A stretch of DNA of 64,000 nucleotides from Desulfarculales bacterium UBA702 (lineage in GTDB: Bacteria; Desulfobacterota; Syntrophobacteria; Syntrophobacterales; Syntrophobacteraceae). Each line of letters opens with the position of its first letter. Positions within the stretch are counted from its first letter, which is position 1. Positions 28,601 to 37,730 of this stretch are shown here, in pieces. The DNA lies in NCBI GenBank assembly GCA_002298165.1, contig DBMI01000048.1, forward strand, positions 1 through 64,000, in the 5' to 3' direction. The translations under genes and the position numbers were made by a program. The notes beneath the pieces are model-generated. The model saw only the letters and a program-made list of their open reading frames with translations. It made no database searches and was not told the origin of the DNA.

Positions 28601-28827
28601 CCCGCGATCGTCGAAAATTCCCTCTCCAGAGGAGTCGCAATGGATGCGGCCATTGTTTCGGGACTCGATCCCGGCAGGTTCGCCGTTACTTCTATTGTGG
28701 GATAGTCCACGTTTGGAAGTTCACTGACCGGAAGTTCCCGATATCCGATATAGCCGAACAGGAGAATGGCCATCATGACAAGGGTCGTCATGACAGGTCT
28801 TTTTATAAATAGTTCAGGGAGATTCAT
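25660..28827 (-). CDS. RND-family efflux permease, HAE1 type
   Basis: A 1055-residue inner-membrane transporter of AcrB/MdtB length. It starts MNLPELFIKRPVMTTLVMMA, then has the first periplasmic loop with YPTIEVTANLPGSSPETM, the TM4 motif GFVVDDAIVMLENIFRH with paired aspartates, and the second half beginning near the helix HRFVFTLSLALIFVTIFLFY. Such pumps export hydrophobic drugs or other compounds using the proton gradient. The membrane fusion protein gene precedes it by 22 bp. No outer-membrane TolC-like gene is adjacent, so a shared channel is probably used. Confidence 0.94.
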   Translation of the reverse strand: MNLPELFIKRPVMTTLVMMAILLFGYIGYRELPVSELPNVDYPTIEVTANLPGSSPETMAASIATPLEREFSTIAGLDSMTSYSAQGVSRITLQFTLERNIDGAAQDIQTAISKSQRLLPADMPTPPYFRKVNPADQPVLYLALSSPILPLSTVDEYAQTLLAQRISMISGVAQVQVFGSQKFAVRVRVNPDALRSMGIGIDEVEAAVSKANVNLPTGTLYGSNRAFTIQASGQLTKAAAYRGQIVAYRNGSPVRLQDLGSVVDSVENNKIAAWYSTREKSSRAITLAVQRQPGTNTVEVVESIKQLLPYFRAQMPESINLDILYDRSETIRDSIEDVKFTLYLSIALVVLVIFLFLRNVSATIIPSLALPMSIIGTFAVMQPLGFSLDNLSLMALTLCVGFVVDDAIVMLENIFRHLEMGKSNLQAALDGSREIGFTIVSMTLSLAAVFIPLLFMGGILGRLFREFAVTIGVAILVSGFVSLTLSPMLCSRFLKSNGHNGNSRTGRIFDISERVFQGMLRLYEWTLRRALNHHRFVFTLSLALIFVTIFLFYIVPKDFIPGQDTSQINAATEAAQGISFDAMVQRQRAAIEVVRDDPAIEGFMAAAGATGMSPTGNTGRMFIHLKNPKEREGVVEVIQRLRQKVAEIPGLTVVMQNPPVIQIGGRVSKGQYQYTLQGTDVKDLYKYAPLLESKFKSLDDLQDVTTDMQIANPEVMVNIDRDKANALGISAEQVENALYSAYGSRQVSTIYTPINQYQVIMEVEHDYQTEPSSLSSLYIRSAGGKLVPCDSIATLTQRVGPLTVNHTGQFASVTISFNLRPGVALGDAVSKIQKATSELRLPSTLSANFQGTAQQFQSSMKGLWVLLVLAVLVIYMVLGILYESFIHPLTILSGLPSAGVGALLTLLIFRVDLSIYAFVGIIMLVGIVKKNAIMMIDFALGAQRSEGKSPSDAIFEGCLLRFRPIMMTTMAALMGTLPIAMGIGAGAEARRPLGLAVVGGLILSQLLTLYITPVVYIYMESFVQWLRGFSRGSRKKPALPGGVEAEQTRPTIAAK

Positions 28828-28849
28828 TCAGAATACCAATCGCGCGGGA

Positions 28850-30007
28850 TCACTCAGCCTGGTTGCCTTTCTCGACCACCTTTACCCTGGACCCGTCTGC
28901 AAGCCGGAACTGGCCGTCCGTTACAACTGACTCGCCGGGGGACACCCCTTTCTCGATTATTACATCCGCCCCGATGGTCCTGCCAGGCGATACTGTACGA
29001 TATTCGACCGTGTTGTCAGATTTAACGACAAAGACATACTGGGCGTGCTGGCCCGCTTGAACAGCCTCGAAGGGGACGAGCACCGCCCCTTTCTGCTGCT
29101 CCAGGGTGAGGCTCACATTCGTGAACTGTCCGGGCCATAGCGATCTGTCCTTATTTGAAAATTGTGCCTTGAGCTGGATTGTGCCGGTCGAGAAATCGAC
29201 TGCATTGTCCATAAACGTAAGCTCACCACGGGCAAGCTCATTTTCACTTCCGGGAACGGAGGCGAAGACCTCCAGTTTTCCTTCCGCCTTATGTTTCTTG
29301 ATTTCGGGAAGATTCTGCTCCGGGACTGAAAAGGTGACGAAAATAGGGCTGACCTGATTAATCACAACCAGGGGCAGGGCTTCATCGTTTGCTTTCACGA
29401 CATTTCCCGCGTGAACTTTTAGCTCACCCGCGCACCCATCTATTGGCGAGCGGATGTAGCAATACTTGAGTGAAAGCTTTGCGTTCTCAACGGCTGCTTC
29501 CCCCGCGCGCACGGTTGCATCGAGCGCTGAAGCATTGGCGGAGATACTGTCATACTGGTCCTGCGAGACATACCCCTTGCTGACAACGGTGCCGTAGCGT
29601 TCGGTCTGTTTCTTTGCGTTCGCAAGCTGCGCCCGATCCCTGGCGAGGTTTGCTTCCGCCTGCTTCAGTTGGGCCTCGAATGGGCGGGGATCAATGGTGA
29701 AAAGAAGATCCCCCTTCCTGACGTCCTGTCCCTCCCTGAAGTGAACCGAGAGAAGCTCTCCGGGAACCTGCGCCTTGACGGTAACAGTCGAGTAGGCTTG
29801 TACTTTTCCGATGGCCTTTATCTGCACCGGAACATCTTTTTGAACGGCTGCGGCAACCGTCACCGGAACTTCAGGCCTCGACTGGGGCCGCCCCTTGGCA
29901 GAACTATCTCGAGAGCAGGAAAGGGTGGAAAAAATGGCGACAACGAATATTGCTGAAAGAAAAATCCGGATCTGCGCCGGCGAAAAAATAAAGATCTTAT
30001 CCGACAT
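28850..30007 (-). CDS. RND efflux membrane fusion lipoprotein
   Basis: A 385-residue periplasmic adaptor. The lipoprotein signal ends STLSC with Cys31. The lipoyl/barrel-sandwich halves are VTVKAQVPGELLSVHFREGQ and IRSPIDGCAGELKVHAGNVV, flanking a coiled-coil hairpin (EANLARDRAQLANAKKQTER). A beta-barrel and the membrane-proximal segment GAVLVPFEAVQAG follow. It links the permease encoded next to an outer-membrane channel. The ATG at 30007 has GAGG six bases upstream; an upstream start at 30073 would bury the signal peptide. Confidence 0.93.
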   Translation of the reverse strand: MSDKIFIFSPAQIRIFLSAIFVVAIFSTLSCSRDSSAKGRPQSRPEVPVTVAAAVQKDVPVQIKAIGKVQAYSTVTVKAQVPGELLSVHFREGQDVRKGDLLFTIDPRPFEAQLKQAEANLARDRAQLANAKKQTERYGTVVSKGYVSQDQYDSISANASALDATVRAGEAAVENAKLSLKYCYIRSPIDGCAGELKVHAGNVVKANDEALPLVVINQVSPIFVTFSVPEQNLPEIKKHKAEGKLEVFASVPGSENELARGELTFMDNAVDFSTGTIQLKAQFSNKDRSLWPGQFTNVSLTLEQQKGAVLVPFEAVQAGQHAQYVFVVKSDNTVEYRTVSPGRTIGADVIIEKGVSPGESVVTDGQFRLADGSRVKVVEKGNQAE

Positions 30008-30178
30008 GAATGCCTCGGGGTTTGAACAGTTTGCTACCCAATAACAGTACCGCGCAGAAAGGGTGAAATGCAAGCAGGTTCATTCCGCAAAACAGTTGGC
30101 GTAATAACGTTCGGCTTGAGCGTGAGATATTACTCTTTTGGCCGGGCGGCATCAATCCGAATTGCTTGCGCCTTGGAA

Positions 30179-30607
30179 TCATTCCTTCCGGTTCTCAAAA
30201 TCAGAAACAGCTTTCCTGAATTTTTCCGGAACCGGGATCTTCTCCCTTGTTTTTAGATCGACGGTAACTGCAACTATATGTCCTGTACATATAGGTCGGT
30301 CTTCAGTCTCTTCGAAAATCGCAAATTCGAAGGTGAAGCTGGTAGTGCCGATCTTGCTTATGCGGGTGTGAACATGAAGGGTGTCGTCGAAAAAAGCCCT
30401 TCCCTGATACTGGCAGTCGGTTGCAACGTAGAAGAAATCCGCCCCGGTCTCGATAAAATCATTATAGGAGAACCCAACGGCCTTAAGGTACTCGATCAGG
30501 CCCACGTCGAAGTAAATGAAATAATTACCGAAAAATACATGCCCCTGCATGTCCGTTTCCACGTACCGAACCTGCAAGGGATAAAAAAACCTGGGCCGGT
30601 CGCTCAT
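30179..30607 (-). CDS. Acyl-CoA thioesterase, YbgC/4HBT hotdog family
   Basis: A 142-residue hotdog-fold protein. The active-site segment is RYVETDMQGHVFFGNYF, with the aspartate typical of 4-hydroxybenzoyl-CoA thioesterase-like enzymes, followed by a long helix IYFDVGLIEYLKAVGF. It would hydrolyse short or aromatic acyl-CoA esters in the cytoplasm. GGGGAGAG lies before the ATG at 30607. It begins 16 bp after the TPR lipoprotein gene on the same strand, but no functional link is evident. Confidence 0.88.
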   Translation of the reverse strand: MSDRPRFFYPLQVRYVETDMQGHVFFGNYFIYFDVGLIEYLKAVGFSYNDFIETGADFFYVATDCQYQGRAFFDDTLHVHTRISKIGTTSFTFEFAIFEETEDRPICTGHIVAVTVDLKTREKIPVPEKFRKAVSDFENRKE

Positions 30608-30623
30608 CTCTCTCCCCTCATCG

Positions 30624-33600
30624 TTATTCTACAGCCATTTCCGCCAGTGCTTTGTTTGCTTCCGCCGCGCCGCTGAAATCGGGTTGGATCAGCAGAGCCC
30701 GATTCAGAGCCTTTTTTGCCTTATCTGGATTGCCAAGCCTGTAGTGGGTCATCCCCAGATGGAACAGTACCTCGATGTTTTCGGGAACCTTCGAGGAGCT
30801 TTCCTCGATTAATTTGAGTGCGTCTTCGTAGTTTCCCTGCTTGTAGAGAACCCATCCGAGGGTGTCCGCAATGTTGGGATCTTCAGGGGCGCCCTCGCGG
30901 GCCTTGCTGGCAAGGCGAAACGCTTTTTCGAGATCCCCCAGCTCCTCGCAGTATAGATATGCGAGATTGTTTGCGGCCGCCGCAAAGTCGGGCTTCACCG
31001 CAAGCAGCGTTTCGTAGGCGTCTCGGGCTTTGGGGAATTCGTGGATCTGCTGGTAAAAGGTACCGGCGAGCATCAAGACCGAGACATCAGCGGAATGATC
31101 GGCGATCGCTTCCCGCACCCTTGGCGCGGCTTTATCGAATTGTTTGGAGGTCGTATACAACTGGATCAGCTCGATCAGGTCCGGCAACGAGCCCGGGTTG
31201 TTGTCGAGCGCTTTTAGATAGGCGTTTTCAGCCTGGTCGAATTCGTTTCGAACGGCGTGCACCCGACCCAGGAGCTGGTACAAGCCTGCCAGGTGTTTAT
31301 CTCCTGAGTCCTGTTGCCTGTTGCGGGGCGACTTTGACGGAGAAATCTCGATCTGTTCCATAACCCTTGCGAGGGCCAGATCATTTTTTTCTTCCGATAG
31401 CTCGATAGAGACCATCTGGGCCAGGGGTTCGATGGATTCCGGGGAGGCTTTAAGCACCTCCTCGAAACAGCTCATCGCCTCGCCATTCTTTCCCTGCAAC
31501 TTGTCTGAAAGGCAAAGCAGGTACTTGCCCCGCAGGTCGCCGGGAACTGCTTGAGAGTATTTATGCAGGAAAGGGTCCGCTTTTAACGGAGAGTTCCCGC
31601 CCAGGTATGCGGTACCCATGAGCAGATCAATGGAAGGTTCCTTCGATCCTTTGTCCAGTAGGAATTGAAGGTGCTCTATCGCCGGCTGGAAAGCCCCTGA
31701 ACCAATCTCGATTTCGGCCAGCCTGAGTCTGGGTTCGAAAAAGTCAAGCTGAATCCTTATTGCCTCGGTAAAAGATTTCCTTGCACCGTCCATATCGCCG
31801 GACTGCATGTGTGCCAGACCGGCAAGATAGATGGCATTCACGGAAAGGGGATTCAGTTTCAGAGCTTCGCTAAAATCGTGGAGTGCTTCAGACGGCCTTT
31901 TTTCGGCAAGGCTTACCTGTCCCTTTAAAATCAGGGCATCCACGTGAACGGGATTTTTCTTCAAAACGGTTTCAAGCAGTATTTGCGCTTCAGCGAAGTG
32001 CCGCTCGTCAAAGGCGATCCTTGCCAGAGCAAAAGATGCCGGAAAAAAATCGGGTGAATTTGCACTGAGGTCCGCAAGGACCTTTTTGGCCTCATCGGTC
32101 CTTTTCTGGCCATAATAGAACTCGGCCAGCATGATCTGTGCTCCTGATGGTGAGGGAGCTTTCCCGGATGCATCCAGAAATTCTTTTTCCGCCGCCGCGA
32201 TATCGTTTTTCCTAAGCAGCAACTCTGCCATGAGCAGGTGGGTCTGAACGGATTCCGGCTCTCCGATCAGCATTCGCTTAAGGATCTCTTCGGCCTTGTT
32301 GATGCTGTTGTCCTTGAGATAAAGGGAGGCCAACGCCAGATTAAACCGGGAATCGTTGCCAAACTGGAACTGAAGCGGCTCGATGCGTTCAATTGCCGAT
32401 TTTATCGCAGTGCTGCTCCTGGCCGCCTCCGACAGGAGGAAAATAGCATCAAGGTTGCCGCGGTCCCTGTCGAGCAATCTATTCAGCAACTCGTTTGCGG
32501 GATCATAGAAGCCCATCCGGACGTTTACTTCCGCTAGGCGCAGTGCGGCATCACTCAGGTACGGATCCTGGTCCAGCGCCTTTTCGAAAAAGCTTCTGGC
32601 TCCTGTAAGATCCCATTTACCCATCGCGGCGAGACCCATAAGGAAGTTTGGAACCGGAAGATCAGGTCGCGCACTCGTGATCTCCTGGAGGATCTTTTCC
32701 GCTTCGGCCGGCTCCTTTCGGGAAAGGAGGATTTCAGCCCGCAGCGTTTTTGAGTCCAGGTCGGTCGGGTCCTTTTGAAGAATAGCATCGGCGATCTTGG
32801 AGCATTCTTCCAGGTCTCCTTCCCCAAGAGCTATTCGAGCCATTCTGTGCATGGCCGGGAGGAAACCGGGGGATCTCTGGAGCGCCTCTTCAAGGACCTG
32901 TCTGGCCTGGGCCGGTTTGCCCGCGTAGATATAGAAATCGGCAAGCCTGACGTGCACTGTGGAAATCTCGGGCACCAGGTCGACCGCCGCCTTGTATTCC
33001 TGCTCGGCCTGGTGGAAATCCTTTTTGATCGCGGCAAGGTCGCCAAGGCCCAGATGGGCTTCCATCAAATTAGATTCGCCGGTCAGGGCATCGTAAAAGA
33101 AACTTTCGGCTTTAGTAAAATCGCCCCTTTTCAGATGCAACCGACCGAGGGCCGCTGAGTATTTCGGATTCCCGGCAACGGGGGCGGCGGCTGTAAGGCG
33201 TACGATTGCGTCGTTGACTTCAGCCGGTGTTTTAGCGCAATCCGACAGCAAAAAGAGTGCTTCCAGATTCTGAGGATCTTTCCCGACAACGAACTGCAGT
33301 TCCTCGCGGCTCTCCACGATTTTTTCCAACGTGAGCTGAAGCCTCGCTATCCTCAACCTAAGCTCGAAATCTCCGGGGTCTGTGCCCTTGGCCTTCAACA
33401 GGTAAGAAAGCTGGGCTGCTGGATCTCCAATGACGGAATAGACCTGAGCAAGCTTCTCGCAGGCAGCCTTATTGCCTTCCTCGATTTTCAATACATTGGT
33501 GTATTCAACTGCTGCTTCGCTATATTGCTTCTGCTCGAAGAGTTTGTCCCCATTTTCAAAGTAGCGCGCCTTCTTTAAATCGGGCGATTCGCCGCAAGCG

Positions 33601-33650
33601 ACCGCAACGGATAGAAGGCACGCAACAAGGATGCGAACTGAAATTCTCAT
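30624..33650 (-). CDS. Large TPR-repeat lipoprotein
   Basis: A 1008-residue protein made almost entirely of tetratricopeptide repeats (about 25), after a lipoprotein signal ending AVAC with Cys19. Repeats start at YFENGDKLFEQKQYSEAAVE and continue to GMTHYRLGNPDKAKKALNRA. The architecture resembles the PrsT-type TPR proteins found with exosortase/PEP-CTERM exopolysaccharide clusters, but no exosortase or polymerase gene is in this window. It probably acts as a periplasmic or envelope scaffold. GGAG lies ten or so bases before the ATG at 33650. A sugar nucleotide gene (rmlA) is next on the same strand, 98 bp away. Confidence 0.88.
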   Translation of the reverse strand: MRISVRILVACLLSVAVACGESPDLKKARYFENGDKLFEQKQYSEAAVEYTNVLKIEEGNKAACEKLAQVYSVIGDPAAQLSYLLKAKGTDPGDFELRLRIARLQLTLEKIVESREELQFVVGKDPQNLEALFLLSDCAKTPAEVNDAIVRLTAAAPVAGNPKYSAALGRLHLKRGDFTKAESFFYDALTGESNLMEAHLGLGDLAAIKKDFHQAEQEYKAAVDLVPEISTVHVRLADFYIYAGKPAQARQVLEEALQRSPGFLPAMHRMARIALGEGDLEECSKIADAILQKDPTDLDSKTLRAEILLSRKEPAEAEKILQEITSARPDLPVPNFLMGLAAMGKWDLTGARSFFEKALDQDPYLSDAALRLAEVNVRMGFYDPANELLNRLLDRDRGNLDAIFLLSEAARSSTAIKSAIERIEPLQFQFGNDSRFNLALASLYLKDNSINKAEEILKRMLIGEPESVQTHLLMAELLLRKNDIAAAEKEFLDASGKAPSPSGAQIMLAEFYYGQKRTDEAKKVLADLSANSPDFFPASFALARIAFDERHFAEAQILLETVLKKNPVHVDALILKGQVSLAEKRPSEALHDFSEALKLNPLSVNAIYLAGLAHMQSGDMDGARKSFTEAIRIQLDFFEPRLRLAEIEIGSGAFQPAIEHLQFLLDKGSKEPSIDLLMGTAYLGGNSPLKADPFLHKYSQAVPGDLRGKYLLCLSDKLQGKNGEAMSCFEEVLKASPESIEPLAQMVSIELSEEKNDLALARVMEQIEISPSKSPRNRQQDSGDKHLAGLYQLLGRVHAVRNEFDQAENAYLKALDNNPGSLPDLIELIQLYTTSKQFDKAAPRVREAIADHSADVSVLMLAGTFYQQIHEFPKARDAYETLLAVKPDFAAAANNLAYLYCEELGDLEKAFRLASKAREGAPEDPNIADTLGWVLYKQGNYEDALKLIEESSSKVPENIEVLFHLGMTHYRLGNPDKAKKALNRALLIQPDFSGAAEANKALAEMAVE

Positions 33651-33748
33651 TAATTTGCTCCGCGATGGAAGAGATTATACACCGGGCGGGGTTTGGCTGG
33701 AGCTATTCCTGGCTCTGGAAGTTTTAGCGCGGCCTGTGATATTCACAA

Positions 33749-34693
33749 TCACAGCCCAAGCGCCGGGGATCTGGGAGCCTCGGTATCGAGCAATTTCAGT
33801 ATGTACTCGCCATAGGCATTCTTCATCAAAGGCTCCGCCAGCTTTTTCAATTGGCCTTTATCGATGTAGCCCATCCGATAGGCAATTTCCTCGATACATG
33901 CGACCTTGAGCCCCTGGCGCTTCTCAATGGTCTCGACAAAAGTGCATGCTTCGAGCAGCGAGTCGTGTGTCCCGGTGTCCAGCCAGGCAAAGCCGCGCCC
34001 AAGCAGCTCAACTCTCAGCTCGCCCAACTCGAGGTAGGTATTTATTACATCGGCAATCTCGAGTTCTCCCCGCGCCGATGGCCTCAGGCCTGATGCTATT
34101 TCGGAGACGCGGTTATCGAAAAAATAAAGGCCCGGAACCGCGTAGCTCGATTTTGGACGGGCCGGTTTCTCCTCTATCCCGAGTACCCTGCCGGTCTCAT
34201 CGAACTCAACCACCCCGTAGCGTTCCGGGTCCTTGACATAATAGCCGAAAACAAGCCCGCCCGACTCCAGTCCCGCCGACCTGGCGAGAATTTGCTGGAA
34301 TCCGTGCCCGTAAAAGATATTGTCGCCAAGGATGAGGCATACCTTATCCCCGCCGATAAATTCCCTGCCAAGTATAAAGGCATGGGCCAGGCCCGCCGGG
34401 TACTCCTGCTCGATATACGAAAATTTTACGCCCCATTGACTGCCGTCTTCGAGAAGAACCTTGAACTTGGGAAGATCGTGGGGAGTCGAGATTATGAGTA
34501 TGTCCTTTATCCCGGCCAGCAGCAGGACCGAAAGGGGATAATAGATCATCGGTTTGTCATATATGGGCAAAAGCTGTTTGCTGATCGCTTTGGTTATGGG
34601 ATAGAGGCGAGTACCTGAGCCTCCGGCAAGTATAATTCCCTTCCAGTTTCCCCTGGTTTCCAAACCACCATCCCCTGTAACGGCTGAATACAT
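33749..34693 (-). CDS. rmlA: Glucose-1-phosphate thymidylyltransferase
   Basis: A 314-residue RmlA/RfbA, slightly longer than usual at both ends. The nucleotide loop is GIILAGGSGTRLYPITKAIS. SKQLLPIYDKPMIYYPLSVL, ILGDNIFYGHGF and GFAWLDTGTHDSLLEA are all family hallmarks. It makes dTDP-glucose from glucose-1-phosphate and dTTP, the first step toward dTDP-rhamnose. No rmlBCD genes are adjacent. The ATG at 34693 follows GGGAG at six bases. Confidence 0.96.
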   Translation of the reverse strand: MYSAVTGDGGLETRGNWKGIILAGGSGTRLYPITKAISKQLLPIYDKPMIYYPLSVLLLAGIKDILIISTPHDLPKFKVLLEDGSQWGVKFSYIEQEYPAGLAHAFILGREFIGGDKVCLILGDNIFYGHGFQQILARSAGLESGGLVFGYYVKDPERYGVVEFDETGRVLGIEEKPARPKSSYAVPGLYFFDNRVSEIASGLRPSARGELEIADVINTYLELGELRVELLGRGFAWLDTGTHDSLLEACTFVETIEKRQGLKVACIEEIAYRMGYIDKGQLKKLAEPLMKNAYGEYILKLLDTEAPRSPALGL

Positions 34694-34879
34694 GCGTCTC
34701 TCCCCCCCCCATTTTTGAATTTCTATTTATATCGGAAAGGGGCATGAAGACAATGACTATTCAAGATTTTGCTTTGTAGCTCGATCAGAACAGTAATTCG
34801 GTACTCTTTTGCGGAAGGGAGCAATCCCTGATTCAGAGATCGAGGTATGATGTCCTTGGACAAGGGACCAACTCAGCTC

Positions 34880-35368
34880 CTAAGGTTTTCCACCCGCCGG
34901 GTCAGTCTCATCCGGTTTGCGCCTCATGTATCTGGTTATTTCTCTATCGAGAGTATCGGCAAAGCGCTGCCTGTCTTTTTGCGAGAACTCCCTGGGGCCG
35001 GGTGTGATTCCCCCGGAATCGCGAAGGTCCTGCATGAAGTTGCGGATCGAGAGCCGCTCCCCGATGTTTGCTTCCGTGAAAAGCTGCCCCCTTGTACCTA
35101 TGACTGTAATCCCCCTCGGCACCAGGGCGGACGCCAGCGGAATATCCTGGGTGACCACGAAATCTCCCGGCTGGGCGTTTTCGACTATATACAGGTCAAC
35201 CGCTTCGGGATCCGCACCAATTCTGAGGTTCGATACAAAGCTGGTCTCAGGAGTGCTGATGTACTTATTAGCCACAAATATGGTATTTATTTTCAGCCGT
35301 ATCGCCGTGCGGATAATAAGCTCTTTGATCGCTCCCGGACACGCATCGGCGTCCACCCACAGTGTCAT
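34880..35368 (-). CDS. YaiI/YqxD family (DUF188) protein
   Basis: A 162-residue member of the UPF0178 family, which has a PIN-like nuclease fold. It opens MTLWVDADACPGAIKELIIR with conserved aspartates, then DFVVTQDIPLASALVPRGIT and GPREFSQKDRQRFADTLDRE. No function is established. The ATG at 35368 (after AGGGGGAACC) was preferred to an upstream start at 35398. Confidence 0.88.
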   Translation of the reverse strand: MTLWVDADACPGAIKELIIRTAIRLKINTIFVANKYISTPETSFVSNLRIGADPEAVDLYIVENAQPGDFVVTQDIPLASALVPRGITVIGTRGQLFTEANIGERLSIRNFMQDLRDSGGITPGPREFSQKDRQRFADTLDREITRYMRRKPDETDPAGGKP

Positions 35369-35578
35369 GGTTCCCCCTGCCTGCTCCCGCGCCTGCATTA
35401 AGATGCAGACTTCTGTACTAAAAAAGTGATAAACTGAAAAATTCGCCGCTAGACCGGCTATAATTTTAGCGGAACAACCCGGCTGTTGGCTATGTTCATA
35501 TGGTCGGGCATTATTCCGGGCTTTTTCATCTCTGAATTTTCTCCGAATATCATCGGTTCGGTTAAGAAAGGTAGTTTA

Positions 35579-37369
35579 ATGCAGAAACGCGACAATATCC
35601 GCAACCTGGCCATTATTGCCCACGTCGATCACGGAAAAACGACGCTCGTTGATGCCATGCTCTGGCAGAGCGGAATTTTCCGGTCCAACGAGCAGGTCGC
35701 GGAGCGGGTGATGGACAGCCTTGACCTCGAGCGGGAAAAGGGCATCACCATAATGGCTAAGAATACGGCCATTGTGTACAAAGGGGTAAAAATAAATATA
35801 GTCGATACGCCGGGACATGCGGATTTTGGTGGTGAGGTCGAGCGGACCCTGAACATGGTCGAAGGCGTCTTGCTTCTGGTCGATGCAACCGAAGGACCGC
35901 TGCCCCAGACGCGGTTTGTACTCGGAAAAGCCCTGGCGCTCGGGCTGCCTCCAATTCTGGTCATAAATAAAATCGACCGCTCGGATCGGCGGATAAGCGA
36001 GGTCCTCGATGAAACCTACGATCTTTTCATAGATTTGGATGCAACCGAGGAGCAGCTCAACTTTCCCGTACTCTACACGAACGCCAGGGCGGGCATCGCG
36101 CTGACCGAACCCGAAAGTCCGGGGCGCGATCTTGTCCCGCTGTTCGATACTATCATCTCTTCTATTCCCGCACCGAAAGTCGACCCGGAGGCCCCGCTCC
36201 AGTTTCTGGTAACGACCCTGAATCATAGCGATTACGTCGGCAGGATCGCGATTGGAAAGATCGTAAACGGCACCCTTGAGCAAGGCAAGGAGGTCTTGCT
36301 CCTCAAAGCTGACGGAACATCCCGGAAGGCTTCCCTCAGCGAGGTTTACACATACGAGGGCTTGAACCGCGTATCCAGGCAGACAGCCGAAGCAGGCGAT
36401 ATCGCCGCGGTAGCAGGGCTCGACGACATCTTCATAGGAGACACACTGGGTGATCCTCTGGACCCGCGTCCCCTGCCCACCATATCGGTCGAGGAGCCTA
36501 CCATATCGATGGTCTTCTCCGTCAATATATCGCCTCTGGCCGGAAAGGAGGGTAAATACCTTACTTCCCGCCACATTAAAGAGCGCCTCGACAAGGAACT
36601 CCTCTATAACGTGAGCCTTCGGGTCGAACAGGCGGAAAACCGTGAATCATACCGGGTGAGCGCCAGAGGAGAACTGCAACTGGCCGTCCTGGTCGAAACC
36701 ATGCGCAGGGAAGGATTCGAGCTTTCCCTGTCCAGGCCAAAAGTAATTACCAAAGAAATTGTAGGACAGCTCTGCGAGCCGATGGAACTTGCCATAATAG
36801 ACCTGCCCGAGGAATTCATAGGCATTGTCACCGAGATGATGAGTTCCCGGCGCGGGCGGATGACCAAAATGATCAATCACGGGTTTGGCCGCGTCCGCCT
36901 GGAATTCGAGATTTCATCCCGCGGGCTTATCGGCTTTCGCAGCCAGTTTATGACTGAAACGCGCGGTACCGGGATACTCAACACCCTGCTTATCGGGTAC
37001 CGGCCGCACGCTGGAGATATCTCCGGCCGCCCCAACGGGGTGCTGGTCTCCGACCGTGAGGGGAAATCGGTCACTTTCGCCATTTTTCATCTGCAGCCGC
37101 GCGGAACGATTTTTGTGAATCCGGGAGAGCCGGTCTATCCGGGCATGATTGTAGGCGAGAATTCACGCGCTGAGGACATCTGGGTAAATATCACCAAGGA
37201 AAAAAAGCTGACCAATATGCGGGCCTCGGGTTCGGATGAGGCACTGAGAATCATTCCTCCGCGACAGTTCAGCCTCGAACAAGCCATGGAATACATCTCC
37301 GATGACGAACTGCTCGAGGTCACCCCTTCGTCATTGCGTCTTCGAAAAATGAAAAACCGGCAGCACTAA
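35579..37369 (+). CDS. typA: Ribosome-binding translational GTPase TypA/BipA
   Basis: A 596-residue GTPase related to EF-G. G1 is IIAHVDHGKTT, G2 and switch region ERGITI-like as EREKGITIMAKNTA, G3 is DTPGHADFGGEV, and G4 is NKIDR. The C-terminal BipA-specific domain contains GYRPHAGDISGRPNGVLVSD and the segment EKKLTNMRASGSDEALR. BipA helps assemble the large ribosomal subunit under stress. The ATG at 35579 has AAAGG seven bases upstream; the open frame extends back to 35486 without a better start. Confidence 0.96.
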   Translation: MQKRDNIRNLAIIAHVDHGKTTLVDAMLWQSGIFRSNEQVAERVMDSLDLEREKGITIMAKNTAIVYKGVKINIVDTPGHADFGGEVERTLNMVEGVLLLVDATEGPLPQTRFVLGKALALGLPPILVINKIDRSDRRISEVLDETYDLFIDLDATEEQLNFPVLYTNARAGIALTEPESPGRDLVPLFDTIISSIPAPKVDPEAPLQFLVTTLNHSDYVGRIAIGKIVNGTLEQGKEVLLLKADGTSRKASLSEVYTYEGLNRVSRQTAEAGDIAAVAGLDDIFIGDTLGDPLDPRPLPTISVEEPTISMVFSVNISPLAGKEGKYLTSRHIKERLDKELLYNVSLRVEQAENRESYRVSARGELQLAVLVETMRREGFELSLSRPKVITKEIVGQLCEPMELAIIDLPEEFIGIVTEMMSSRRGRMTKMINHGFGRVRLEFEISSRGLIGFRSQFMTETRGTGILNTLLIGYRPHAGDISGRPNGVLVSDREGKSVTFAIFHLQPRGTIFVNPGEPVYPGMIVGENSRAEDIWVNITKEKKLTNMRASGSDEALRIIPPRQFSLEQAMEYISDDELLEVTPSSLRLRKMKNRQH

Positions 37370-37730
37370 TAAGGTCTTCTTATGGCCATTTCGTTCAAGA
37401 TTGCATCGAGAACAGGTCTAGAATGTAGTATAGCCCCTTGTGGGCGTTTGGAGATTTGACGGGCACAAGGCCCGATGCTACATCAACTTTGAACACAGCT
37501 TGGGCATTGAACGATACTTGTTATGGCGTGGTCTCCTGATCACGTCATGCCCTCGACCGTAGGTCTCCAATTATTTGGAAACAGGGGGAGACCTTCGGTT
37601 GGCGCTGGTAGCACGGTCGGGAGACCGTGCTACAACCAGCGCGCTCCCCACACCCCTTGCCGCTGTGCGGCTCATGTGGCATGTGGGGCAGGCTTTCCAG
37701 CCTGCCGCTCGTGCTTCCTCTCACGCAGAC
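37370..37730. other. Intergenic palindrome island
   Basis: Convergent gap between typA and the nitroreductase-like gene, packed with four inverted repeats. (1) 37425-37481, imperfect, ends GTAG/CTAC. (2) 37556-37599, 13-nt arms around AGGTCTCC with one mismatch. (3) 37608-37633, perfect 11-nt arms GTAGCACGGTC/GACCGTGCTAC. (4) 37685-37706, GGGGCAGGCT family. No coding potential was seen. Confidence 0.7.
37685..37706. repeat. Palindromic repeat, GGGGCAGGCT family, copy 3
   Basis: GGGGCAGGCT, loop TTCC, AGCCTGCC; identical to the copy at 18541-18562, with the shared 5' flank ATGT. Confidence 0.75.

Noticed and set aside
35576..36574. 332-codon open frame opposite typA
   Set aside because: Shadow of typA; no independent support.
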